DNA of 15,595 nt from Planctomycetota bacterium. GTDB taxonomy: Bacteria > Planctomycetota > Phycisphaerae > FEN-1346 > JAACEH01. The notes below the pieces were generated by a model. That model worked only from the letters and a program-made list of their open reading frames with translations, searched no databases and was not told the DNA's origin. Below are positions 5,715-13,482 of this stretch, one piece after another (positions within the stretch are counted from its first letter, which is position 1; every line of letters starts with the position of its first letter). The translations under genes and the position numbers were made by a program. The DNA lies in contig JAFGPY010000189.1 in NCBI GenBank assembly GCA_016935955.1, positions 1-15,595 on the forward strand, read 5' to 3'.

Positions 5715-8006
5715 TTATTCGACGGCATGCTCACGAATCAGTTGCGAGGCCAGCTTGGCCTCCAGATCCAGGGCTCCGAGCACGGTGCCGACGGCATCAC
5801 GGATATCGTTGTCGGTCTCGGTCTCGATCTTCTTCATCAGCGTGGTGACGCTGGCGCTGGTGAGCTTGTTGCCGATGTGCCGCGCCGTCTGGGCGATGGC
5901 GTTCAGAGCAGCGATCTGGATGGGCTTCGAGGCGCCTTCGGCCAGAGCGATGTCGGCCAGCTTCTGCTGAATCTCGTCGTCGGCCAGCGGCACCAGAATG
6001 TCCATGGCGGCAATTGCCAGTTCCTCGTTCTGCCCGGCCGCAGCCGCCAGCAGCGCCCCGCGTGCCGCGTCGGCCGTGAACGACAGCCGCGCGCCGGCCA
6101 CCAGCTTCAGGTTCGCGGCCGCCCGCAGGGCGATGGCCTTCGACTCCTCAGGAGCCAGAGCCACGCTGCCAGCATCGGCCAGCAGCTTGGTGGTCTTCTG
6201 CATGATCTCGGCGGCGCTCGTTCCGACCGGCACCGAGTCGATGTACTTGACGTTCTCCTTCAGGAAGCTGAACGGAACGCGCTCGTCCTCGCCGCTCACG
6301 AGAACGATCGGCACCAGGGCCGTGGCGAAGTCGGTCCGCAGCAGCTGGATGACCTCGGTGTAGGCCACGTTGTCGACGTTGGTGCCCAGCACGACGGTAT
6401 CGATTCGCGGCATGGTGCGAGCCATGCTGACACCGTCATTGCCGTTGGCGGCCGTGCCGACGCTCCAGCCGGCCTTGCGGAACTCGGCCGTCAGGGTGTT
6501 CAGGTTGTTCTCATCGGCGTCGACGATCAGGGCTCCGCGTCCCGTCTCGAGGTTGACGGCCTCGGCCAGCACCGGCACAACGCGGTCGGCCCCGAAGAAG
6601 GGCTTCCGCGGCATGCAGGCCACGATGGCGAAGGCGGCGTTGAAGCGGATGCGGCGGTTGGGATACTCGAGGGCCCGGATCAGCGGGCTGCCTTCCTTCA
6701 GAACGCTCGTCGCGCCGAGGAAGTCCTGGTTGACGACCTTCTGCAGCGCCTCGATGGCCTGGTCGGCCACCTCGACACGGTTGTCGTTCAGGGCACGGGC
6801 AAGCACCTGGTTCAGGTACTGTTGACCGGCCGAACGCAGGAAGAACTCGGTAGTCGGAACATCGGCCGGCGCCCAAGGATTCTTGGCCTCGCCGCCGATC
6901 ATGGCCAGCTCATAGTTCATCTGGGCCTGGATGCTGAGCCACAGGGCCACCAGTTCGGGCGAATCCGGGGCAGCGCGAAGGCCCAACTCGCAGCAGCGGG
7001 CGGCAACGATCTCGTTGACGATCTCGGTCGGCGCCGGGCGATAGGCCAACGCTCCCTCGGTGTTGCATCCCCAGACATCGGTGGTGGGCCGCTTGGGGTC
7101 GCTGACGGTGGTAATCTTGTTGTAGTAGAAAGCTTCGGCCAGATCGCCGTAGAGCTGTCCAGCCGACTGCTGGACGACCGCGGGTCCGCCAATGGCCGCC
7201 ATGGCCGCAGTGGCCGCCGCCTTGACGTCCGGGTCCTGGTCGGCCATGTCGATCTGGGCCTTCAGGGCCGGCAGGGCCATCTTGTAACCCAGCTTTCCGA
7301 GCAGGCTGATGACTTTCAGCTTGAGGTCCTTGTCGGGCGTCTCCAGGGCCATCACGAGCGGATAAACCACGGGACGATCGATTTCCACGAGAGCTCGCAT
7401 GATGTCGTCGTGCAGGGCGCTCTCCGAGGCGCTGGCCAGCAGCCCGAGGGCCGGCGGCACCACGTACTCACCCGACAGTTGCAGCTTCTGGAGATTAATC
7501 TGGTAGGACCGTTCGTTCTTGTCGAGAGCCTTCAGGGCGTCCACCATGCGGTCGTGATCTTTGCGTTTGATCATGATGCCTTCGTCGGCCGTGGCCAGCA
7601 GCCGCTTGGCGGCTTCGACGAGTTCGGCATCCTCCGAAACGGCCATCTGGCTCAGCAGGACGTAACCGACTTCCGGATGCTCAACCAGCTTCAGCAGCAC
7701 GGTCGGCTCGGGGTTGGCCTGGACGACGGCCTGGGCGAACGTGCGGGCCAGATCGAACTTGGCGATCTTCCAGTAGTGAACCATCTGCTGGAAGCTCATC
7801 TGCAGGTCCAGCGACGCTTCGGCCTCCGGCAGACCCATGACGCCGTTGCCTTGGGCGTCGGCCTTGACTTCCACACCGCCGGTGTCGCTCGCGGTCGTTG
7901 CGTCCTCATCCTGAGCAAGCACCACGGCGGGCCAACTTGCCGCCGACACGACAGCCAACACCAGACCCATTACCCAAGCCACTCGCATCTGGGTCGTCAG
8001 CATCAT
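5715..8006 (-). CDS. Exported HEAT-repeat protein with an embedded pseudo-receiver domain
   Basis: The function is unknown. From the ATG at 8006 the product has 763 residues. Residues 1-31 form a signal peptide: a hydrophobic core followed by VVLA, with cleavage probable before QDED. HEAT-like helical repeats lie at about 178-273, 442-484 and 631-757. A receiver-like alpha/beta fold sits at about 491-609 (ALIVDADENN, TVVLGTNV, PIVLVSGEDE). The usual phospho-accepting Asp is replaced by Gly in TVVLG, the second acidic residue of the D-D pair is Ala, and the conserved Lys before Pro is Val in SVPV; the switch Ser (VLVSG) remains. AAGGAG lies 6 bases before the 8006 start; a second ATG is at 8003 and a further upstream ATG at 8024 has no SD. 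The gene has its own strong promoter and terminator. HEAT repeats usually mediate protein binding, so a periplasmic scaffold role is plausible but inferred. Confidence 0.85.
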   Translation of the reverse strand: MMLTTQMRVAWVMGLVLAVVSAASWPAVVLAQDEDATTASDTGGVEVKADAQGNGVMGLPEAEASLDLQMSFQQMVHYWKIAKFDLARTFAQAVVQANPEPTVLLKLVEHPEVGYVLLSQMAVSEDAELVEAAKRLLATADEGIMIKRKDHDRMVDALKALDKNERSYQINLQKLQLSGEYVVPPALGLLASASESALHDDIMRALVEIDRPVVYPLVMALETPDKDLKLKVISLLGKLGYKMALPALKAQIDMADQDPDVKAAATAAMAAIGGPAVVQQSAGQLYGDLAEAFYYNKITTVSDPKRPTTDVWGCNTEGALAYRPAPTEIVNEIVAARCCELGLRAAPDSPELVALWLSIQAQMNYELAMIGGEAKNPWAPADVPTTEFFLRSAGQQYLNQVLARALNDNRVEVADQAIEALQKVVNQDFLGATSVLKEGSPLIRALEYPNRRIRFNAAFAIVACMPRKPFFGADRVVPVLAEAVNLETGRGALIVDADENNLNTLTAEFRKAGWSVGTAANGNDGVSMARTMPRIDTVVLGTNVDNVAYTEVIQLLRTDFATALVPIVLVSGEDERVPFSFLKENVKYIDSVPVGTSAAEIMQKTTKLLADAGSVALAPEESKAIALRAAANLKLVAGARLSFTADAARGALLAAAAGQNEELAIAAMDILVPLADDEIQQKLADIALAEGASKPIQIAALNAIAQTARHIGNKLTSASVTTLMKKIETETDNDIRDAVGTVLGALDLEAKLASQLIREHAVE
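6180..6536 (-). other. Pseudo-receiver domain within the HEAT protein
   Basis: This is the DNA of residues 491-609 of the exported protein. The order beta1 (ALIVDAD), helix, AANGNDG, beta3 (DTVVLGT), PIVLVSG, then YIDSVPV follows the CheY-type fold. Alignment by eye to CheY puts Asp at CheY 12, Ala at 13, Gly at 57, Ser at 87 and Val at 109. Phosphorylation by a histidine kinase is therefore not expected. A profile or structure comparison would settle the fold. Confidence 0.6.
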
Positions 8007-8037
8007 GGATATCTCCTTTTTCATGGGAAGCAATCCG

Positions 8038-8131
8038 CTAAGCTCGTGCTCCGAAATCGGCGTGCATACTCTCCCTAGGGACAGCGGCAATCTTGCATCG
8101 CGCGCTGCCTAACCCCAGCTTAGTCAAGCTG
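8038..8131 (-). promoter_or_regulatory. Structured leader of the HEAT gene with two tiny upstream ORFs
   Basis: Between the promoter and the start, CAGCTT-GACT-AAGCTG forms a perfect 6-bp hairpin (8131-8116) right at the mRNA 5' end. Two short ORFs follow: 8098-8075 (7 codons, MQDCRCP) and 8067-8038 (9 codons, MHADFGARA), the second just after an AGGGAG. Translation of these is speculative; chance ATG-stop pairs are common in 130 bases. Confidence 0.25.
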
Positions 8132-8143
8132 TTGGAAAGGGCG

Positions 8144-8171
8144 ATTATAGGGTTGATAAAGGGGGTGTCAA
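8144..8171 (-). promoter_or_regulatory. Consensus sigma70 promoter of the HEAT gene
   Basis: On the minus strand TTGACA (8171-8166) and TATAAT (8149-8144) are both perfect consensus boxes, 16 bases apart. Transcription would begin near 8137, about 130 bases before the start codon. The -35 box directly abuts the T tract of the corA terminator. This is the strongest promoter in the window by sequence and suggests constitutive, high expression. Confidence 0.85.
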
Positions 8172-8195
8172 CAAAAAACAAGCCTTCAATAAGGC
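8171..8195 (-). terminator. Terminator of corA
   Basis: On the minus strand GCCTT (8195-8191) and AAGGC (8186-8182) pair around ATTG, followed by TTGTTTTTTGT (8181-8171). A second small GC stem (8208-8204 with 8200-8196) lies just before it, directly after the corA stop region. Confidence 0.85.
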
Positions 8196-8213
8196 CCCGC
8201 GACGCGGGACCCG

Positions 8214-9350
8214 TCAGGGCCCCGCCGGGGGCTCGTCATCGCCCCGCGGCCGCCGCCCGCCGCCCAGCCAGCCTCGGCGGCGAAAATAGACCAGCATGCC
8301 TGCGGCCACTGTAGCCATAACCGCCAGAACGGCCGGGTAGCCCCAGGCCCAGCGGAGTTCGGGCATATTCCAGGGCGAACGGTCCGGGTCGAAATTCATG
8401 CCGTAGATGCCGACGATGAACGTCAGGGGGATGAAGATCGTGGCGATAACCGTCAGGACCTTCATGACCTCGTTCATGCGGTTGCTGACGGTCGACAGGT
8501 ATACGTCCTGCAGGCCGGCGGCCAATTCGCGCTGCGTTTCGATGATGTCGATCAGCTGCGAGACATGGTCGTAGCAGTCGCGTAGGTAGATGCGGGTCTC
8601 GTCGGCCACCTGCGGCAACGGGTCGCGCAGCAGAGCGTTGACGGCGTCACGCTGCGGCCACAGGGCTCGACGCAGCGTCAGCAGGTCGCGCCGCGCGCCG
8701 CGAACGCGGTGCACCGTGTTGACGTCCGGGTGCGAGATGACTTGGTCCTCCAGGTCTTCGAGCCATTCGCCGTACTGTTCCAGCAGCGGGTAATAGGCGT
8801 CGATCACAGCGTCCAGCAGACTGTAGGCCAAGTAATCGGTGCCGAGGTTCCGGATGCGCCCGGCGTTGTGGCGGATGCGGTCGCGAACCGGTTCGAGGCA
8901 GTCGCCCACGTGCTCCTGGAATGTCAGGACGAAGCGGCGGCCCAGGAAGATGCTCATCTGCTCGGTGTCAAGCTTGTGCTCCTGGACCGTGGCCATCCGC
9001 GTGACCACGAACAGCAGGTCGCCGTACGGTTCGACCTTGGACCGCTGACTGACGTTGACCACGTCGGCCAGGGCCAGGGGATGCAGGCCGAACAGGTCCT
9101 TCAGCCGGTTGAGCACCTTTTCGTCGCCCAATCCGCAGACGTTCACCCAGACGACCGGCCAGGCGGCCAGCAGTTCCTCCAGGTGTGTCAGGTCGCGTAT
9201 CTCCTCGGCGACGAAGTCGTCGGGGCCGTAGGCCATGACGTCAATGACCGGCCGCGGGGCGTTCGGGTCGATGCGAAACGTCCCCGGCACCGCGCCCACG
9301 GGAGCACGATGCGACGTCGGCGCGCTGCTCCTCTTGCGTTTGTGTCTCAT
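8214..9350 (-). CDS. corA: CorA-family Mg2+/Co2+ channel
   Basis: CorA forms a homopentameric inner-membrane channel that takes up Mg2+ and other divalent cations. The 378-residue product has the soluble N-terminal alpha/beta domain (about 35-150), a long helical stalk (about 150-297), a first membrane helix at about 298-315, the signature YGMNF (316-320), and a second membrane helix at about 337-356 followed by basic residues. The pore motif GMN is intact. The ATG at 9350 is supported by AGGAGG (9365-9360) on the minus strand, 9 bases upstream. Two oddities are a basic, low-complexity first 20 residues and a Gly/Pro-rich tail of about 18 residues after the usual basic end. It has its own terminator and is divergent from gpsA. 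Confidence 0.94.
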   Translation of the reverse strand: MRHKRKRSSAPTSHRAPVGAVPGTFRIDPNAPRPVIDVMAYGPDDFVAEEIRDLTHLEELLAAWPVVWVNVCGLGDEKVLNRLKDLFGLHPLALADVVNVSQRSKVEPYGDLLFVVTRMATVQEHKLDTEQMSIFLGRRFVLTFQEHVGDCLEPVRDRIRHNAGRIRNLGTDYLAYSLLDAVIDAYYPLLEQYGEWLEDLEDQVISHPDVNTVHRVRGARRDLLTLRRALWPQRDAVNALLRDPLPQVADETRIYLRDCYDHVSQLIDIIETQRELAAGLQDVYLSTVSNRMNEVMKVLTVIATIFIPLTFIVGIYGMNFDPDRSPWNMPELRWAWGYPAVLAVMATVAAGMLVYFRRRGWLGGGRRPRGDDEPPAGP

Positions 9351-9390
9351 GGTCTGCGGCCTCCTGGCTCTCCGAGATGCGATGCACCTT

Positions 9391-9396
9391 ATTATA
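9391..9396 (-). promoter_or_regulatory. Candidate -10 box for corA
   Basis: A perfect TATAAT lies on the minus strand 41 bases before the corA ATG, giving a leader of about 35 nt. The -35 region is poor (TGTACG or CTGTAC at 16-17 bases). On the + strand of the same gap I see no clear promoter for gpsA. Confidence 0.4.
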
Positions 9397-9538
9397 GGTA
9401 TTGGCTAGCCGGCGTACAGGGCCTGTCGGCCAGAAGGCGAAACCTCCGCCTGCGTTTGCACTGCTGCAGACGCTCCGTTCGCTTCCCCTCCATGGTTTCT
9501 GCTTGGCCCGGAGGCCGCGGTTGGGTAATCTACCGGCC

Positions 9539-10558
9539 ATGAGCAAGAGCGGCAGCACGAGACGGGTCGGAGTCATTGGCGACGGGGGCATGGGTACCCT
9601 GTGCGCGTGCCTGCTGGCCGAGGGCGGAGCGGAGGTGATTCTCTGGTCGGCCTTCGCCGATCATGCCGCACGTCTGGCGGCCGACCGCGAAAACCGCCAG
9701 TTCCTGCCGGGCGTGCCATTGCCTGAGGGCGTTCGTCCGACGGCCGATGCTGCCGACTTGCCGCGCGACCCTGTGTTCCTGGTCAGTGCCGTACCTACAC
9801 CATACCTGCGGGCCGTGATGCAGCGGCTCAAGAGTCGCCTGCCCGACGCGCCCATCGTCAGCGTCTCCAAGGGCATCGAGAACGAGACCCTCCAACGACC
9901 CAGCGAGGTCATCGGCGACGTGTTGCCGCAACGGACCGTCGCCGTCCTGAGCGGGCCGTGCATCGCCTTTGAGGTCGCGCGACGGATGCCGGCCACCGTG
10001 GTCGTGGCGGCCGAGGATCAGGCCCTGGCCGAAACCGTACAAGAGGCAATGGGAAATCCCTACTTTCGGGTATACTACAACTCGGACGTGCTGGGCGTTG
10101 AGCTGGGAGGTCCGCTGAAGAACGTCATCGCGCTGGCCGCCGGCATCTGCGACGGGTTGGAGATCGGCGTTAACGCCAAAGCGGCGCTGCTGACCCGCGG
10201 GCTGGCCGAAATGACGCGGCTGGGTGTGGCCCTCGGGGCACGGCGGGAAACGTTCGCCGGCCTGGCGGGTGTGGGTGATCTGATCACGACGTGCGTCAGC
10301 GCCCATGGTCGCAACCGGACCGTCGGCGAGCGGATCGGCCGGGGGCAGAGCCTCGACCAAGTGCTCGAAGGCATGAACGAACAGGTGGCCGAAGGCGTGC
10401 CGACGACGCGCAGCGTGGTGGCCCTGGCGGCGCGTTGCGGTGTGGAGATGCCGATCACGGGCCAAGTGTACGAGGTGCTGTTCTCCGGCAAGAGTCCGCG
10501 GCAGGCCATTCACGACCTGATGACGCGGCCGTGGCGGAGCGAGGAAGAGGCCTTCTGA
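9539..10558 (+). CDS. gpsA: Glycerol-3-phosphate dehydrogenase [NAD(P)+]
   Basis: GpsA reduces dihydroxyacetone phosphate to sn-glycerol 3-phosphate, the backbone precursor of phospholipids, in the cytoplasm. The 339-residue product has the Rossmann loop VGVIGDGGMG (10-19), VSKGIE (109-114), LSGP near 137-140, the catalytic-domain ELGGPLKNVIA with Lys194, GVNAKAALLTRGLAEM with Asn212/Lys214, TFAGLAGVGDL, and GRNRTVG with the substrate-binding Arg/Asn (258-260). Length is normal. The ATG at 9539 places the Rossmann strand at the usual distance but has no SD. An in-frame TTG at 9521 has GGAGG (9510-9514) 6 bases upstream and would add six residues; it may be the true start. The small loop residues DGGM differ from the common GAGSWG form but keep GxGxxG. 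Confidence 0.95.
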   Translation: MSKSGSTRRVGVIGDGGMGTLCACLLAEGGAEVILWSAFADHAARLAADRENRQFLPGVPLPEGVRPTADAADLPRDPVFLVSAVPTPYLRAVMQRLKSRLPDAPIVSVSKGIENETLQRPSEVIGDVLPQRTVAVLSGPCIAFEVARRMPATVVVAAEDQALAETVQEAMGNPYFRVYYNSDVLGVELGGPLKNVIALAAGICDGLEIGVNAKAALLTRGLAEMTRLGVALGARRETFAGLAGVGDLITTCVSAHGRNRTVGERIGRGQSLDQVLEGMNEQVAEGVPTTRSVVALAARCGVEMPITGQVYEVLFSGKSPRQAIHDLMTRPWRSEEEAF

Positions 10559-10561
10559 CAT

Positions 10562-10626
10562 TGTAGGGCGACTGCTCGCAGCCGCCGCATTATGCAGACC
10601 GCGTGGCTGCAAGCAGCCACCCTACA
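10562..10626. repeat. Imperfect inverted repeat (TGTAGGG...CCCTACA)
   Basis: Starting 3 bases after the gpsA stop, TGTAGGG (10562-10568) pairs with CCCTACA (10620-10626). Inside, CTGCT-c-GCAGCC (10572-10583) pairs with GGCTGC-a-AGCAG (10605-10616). GCA-TTA-TGC lies near the centre. The arms are long, interrupted at matching positions, and lack a T run. It looks like a REP-like or MITE-like intergenic element that may also end or protect the gpsA mRNA. Only one copy is in this window. Confidence 0.6.
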
Positions 10627-10713
10627 CGGGCCTCGGCGGTCAAGAATTCCATGTTCGGTGGTCGATAAGGGACATCGGTCGCCAGCTGTGAGGCACGAAG
10701 GAGTTACCTGATT

Positions 10714-12027
<1,314 letters not shown>

Positions 12028-12031
12028 AGCC

Positions 12032-12175
12032 ATGCCCATAACGTTCTTCTGTCCGAACCTGAAGTGCAAGGCGATGCTGCAGGTCGACGAGAAACAACGT
12101 GGCCAGAAGGTTCGCTGCCAGAAGTGCGGCCAGGTGATTGTCGTGCCCGTCAAAGGCAACGAGAAGAAGAAGTAA
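12032..12175 (+). CDS. Small zinc-ribbon protein (47 aa)
   Basis: The function is unknown. The product begins MPITFFCPNLKC and contains four Cys in two knuckles (CPNLKC and CQKC), then GQVIVVPVKG and a Lys-rich tail. This is the pattern of short zinc-ribbon domains found often at the N-terminus of planctomycete and myxobacterial proteins (a CPxC-x(n)-CxxCG, MJ0042-like form). Here the ribbon is the whole protein. The ATG is 4 bases after the clpX stop. AAGGAG (12013-12018) inside the clpX end lies 13 bases upstream, which is a little far. It is probably co-transcribed and perhaps translationally coupled with clpX. The frame stays open upstream to 11960 inside clpX, but that part is not zinc-ribbon. 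Confidence 0.75.
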   Translation: MPITFFCPNLKCKAMLQVDEKQRGQKVRCQKCGQVIVVPVKGNEKKK

Positions 12176-12224
12176 TCGCCTGCCCGTTTGCCGGCTGCCG
12201 CAGCCGTAGATTTACAAACGAAAG

Positions 12225-12257
12225 ACGCCCACCTGTGCGGTGGGCGTTTTGCTTTTC
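12225..12257. terminator. Bidirectional terminator
   Basis: ACGCCCACC (12225-12233) and GGTGGGCGT (12239-12247) form a perfect 9-bp stem around TGTGC. On the + strand TTTT and GCTTTT follow, ending the clpX/zinc-ribbon transcript. On the minus strand CTTTCGTTTG follows, so it can also stop the convergent N-acetyltransferase transcript. Confidence 0.85.
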
Positions 12258-12264
12258 CGTTCGG

Positions 12265-12321
12265 CATGCTTCTGCCCCTCGAAGTCGCTCGGGATCCACG
12301 ACAAGCAGAAGCATGGCACCC
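12265..12321. repeat. Palindromic repeat, ATGGCACCC family, copy 1
   Basis: CATGCTTCTGC (12265-12275) pairs perfectly with GCAGAAGCATG (12305-12315) over 11 bp, followed by GCACCC. The arms enclose 29 bases. The right arm and tail match the copies near 14989. It lies between the bidirectional terminator and the end of the acetyltransferase gene. Confidence 0.65.
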
Positions 12322-12361
12322 GCGTCGCGGCACGTTGCCGGAATTGACGCCGCAGGCCGGT

Positions 12362-12853
12362 TCAGGCGGCGCCGTTCGGCGGCACCTCGAAAGCCATCGC
12401 GATCTCGTCGCAGTCGGGGAACTTCGGGCACTTCAGGCAGGCCGACCAGATCTTGTGCGGAAGCTCTTCCTTGGCGATGGTCGCGAAGCCCTGCCGCTCG
12501 AAGAACTCCTTCTGGTACGTCAGAACAAAGACGCGGCGAACGCCCAGGCTGCGGGCCTCGGCCAGGCAGGCCGCGACGATCCGACGGCCCAAGCCCTGTC
12601 GCTGCACGTCGGTGTCCACAGCCAGGCTGCGGATTTCGGCCAGGTCCACCCAGGTGATGGCCAGGGCTCCGCAGGCCACGACCGTGTTGTCCGATCGGCG
12701 CACAGCCACGAAGAAGTCGCGCAGCGATTCGTACAGTTCGCTGCGGCTGCGGGCCAGCATCTTCTGATCGGCGGCGCCAAGGGAAATCAGGGCGTGGATC
12801 CGCTCCACGTCGGCGATCTTGGCCTTGCGAATCTCAACCTGCTCGTCTGTCAA
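12362..12853 (-). CDS. GNAT N-acetyltransferase, ArgA-like (N-acetylglutamate synthase type)
   Basis: GNAT enzymes move an acetyl group from acetyl-CoA to an amine. This 163-residue single-domain protein has the acetyl-CoA loop QRQGLG (84-89) after the strand RSLAVD, the FVLTYQKEFFERQGF segment, and a C-terminal HKIWSACLKCPKFPDC with three Cys (139, 142, 148) before DEIAM. That tail resembles short N-acetylglutamate synthases of the ArgA type, the first step of arginine synthesis. The presence of argH nearby agrees with this, but substrate specificity is inferred. The start is TTG at 12853, with GGGAGG (12867-12862) 8 bases upstream. The frame is open to 12940, but a promoter lies inside that stretch, which argues against the longer form. 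Confidence 0.82.
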   Translation of the reverse strand: MTDEQVEIRKAKIADVERIHALISLGAADQKMLARSRSELYESLRDFFVAVRRSDNTVVACGALAITWVDLAEIRSLAVDTDVQRQGLGRRIVAACLAEARSLGVRRVFVLTYQKEFFERQGFATIAKEELPHKIWSACLKCPKFPDCDEIAMAFEVPPNGAA

Positions 12854-12891
12854 GCTGTGGACCTCCCGGGCAAATGACACAAAAGGCCGGT

Positions 12892-12920
12892 ACCATACTG
12901 TAAGGGGTCCGCCCTCGCAA
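12892..12920 (-). promoter_or_regulatory. Sigma70-type promoter for the ArgA-like gene
   Basis: On the minus strand TTGCGA (12920-12915) and TATGGT (12897-12892) are 17 bases apart, each 4 of 6 to consensus. The start point would be near 12885, about 32 bases before the TTG start. This suggests the gene can be expressed apart from the lysA unit. Confidence 0.5.
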
Positions 12921-12995
12921 GCGAAATCGTTCAGCGGCAAGGTGCGGTGGTCAACTATGTGAGTCGGGGCAGCGGACCCGACGTAAAGCCGGGAC

Positions 12996-13421
12996 TCACG
13001 ACGATTCCAGGCGCGGCAGAATGCTCGGATCGTAGCCCCAGTCGCGGTAGCCGACGTGGACGATGGCCAGGTAGTCCTGGTTTGGCGGCGCGAAGGCCTG
13101 GCCGGCCTTCATCTTGTAGGTCATGGCCTCGACGCGCTCGCCCTCGTCGGTCGTCACCGAAACGGTCACGTGCTCGTACAGCCGCGGACAGTCCTCGTAC
13201 TCATCGAGCCACTTCAGATCGCCGTCGCCCAGTCGGTACAGGCACCCCGGCACGTTGCGTCCCGGAGCCGCCATCACATCGCACCAGAACCGAAACACCA
13301 GCCGGTGGTCGCCCAGCGTGGCCCGCGACAGGGGCGTGGCCTGCGGGCACCACAGGAACATGTGATTGCGGCTCAGATTGGCGCCGTAGGCGAAGTACAG
13401 CATGTCCTGATCGTCGCTCAT
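12996..13421 (-). CDS. Gamma-glutamylcyclotransferase-like (GGCT/AIG2) protein
   Basis: Family members cyclise a gamma-glutamyl group to 5-oxoproline and release the attached amine or amino acid. The 141-residue product has the substrate-loop signature FAYGANLS (10-17), the strand GCLYRLGDGDLKWLDEYE (59-76) ending in the acidic residue expected to be catalytic, then YEHVTVSV and a YLAIVHVGYRDWG end. The ATG at 13421 is chosen over an in-frame TTG at 13472 because homology starts just after it; an AAGGG 5 bases upstream is a weak SD. It starts 61 bases after the lysA stop and is probably in the same transcript. The natural substrate cannot be told from sequence. Confidence 0.83.
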   Translation of the reverse strand: MSDDQDMLYFAYGANLSRNHMFLWCPQATPLSRATLGDHRLVFRFWCDVMAAPGRNVPGCLYRLGDGDLKWLDEYEDCPRLYEHVTVSVTTDEGERVEAMTYKMKAGQAFAPPNQDYLAIVHVGYRDWGYDPSILPRLESS

Positions 13422-13482
13422 AACAGCCCTTGCCCTGCCGACGAGTCTCTTGAAATCCCCGTCCCGCTCCAACGCATCGCGA

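Noticed and set aside
5471..5734. An 87-codon minus-strand frame between the HEAT gene and flagellin
   Set aside because: It overlaps the end of the HEAT gene and the 13-bp terminator stem, so it is not likely coding.
5568..8078. An 836-codon open frame on the + strand across the HEAT-repeat gene, longer than the gene itself
   Set aside because: Its product is rich in His, Gly, Arg and Gln without recognisable domains, as expected of antisense in GC-rich DNA. The minus-strand gene has a signal peptide, SD, promoter, terminator and HEAT repeats.
9530..10612. A 360-codon minus-strand frame opposite gpsA
   Set aside because: Antisense shadow that starts inside the intergenic inverted repeat.
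10627..10713. A sigma70 promoter directly before clpX
   Set aside because: A GATAAG-like -10 is present, but the -35 at 17 bases (CAAGAA) does not match; clpX may be read from farther upstream.
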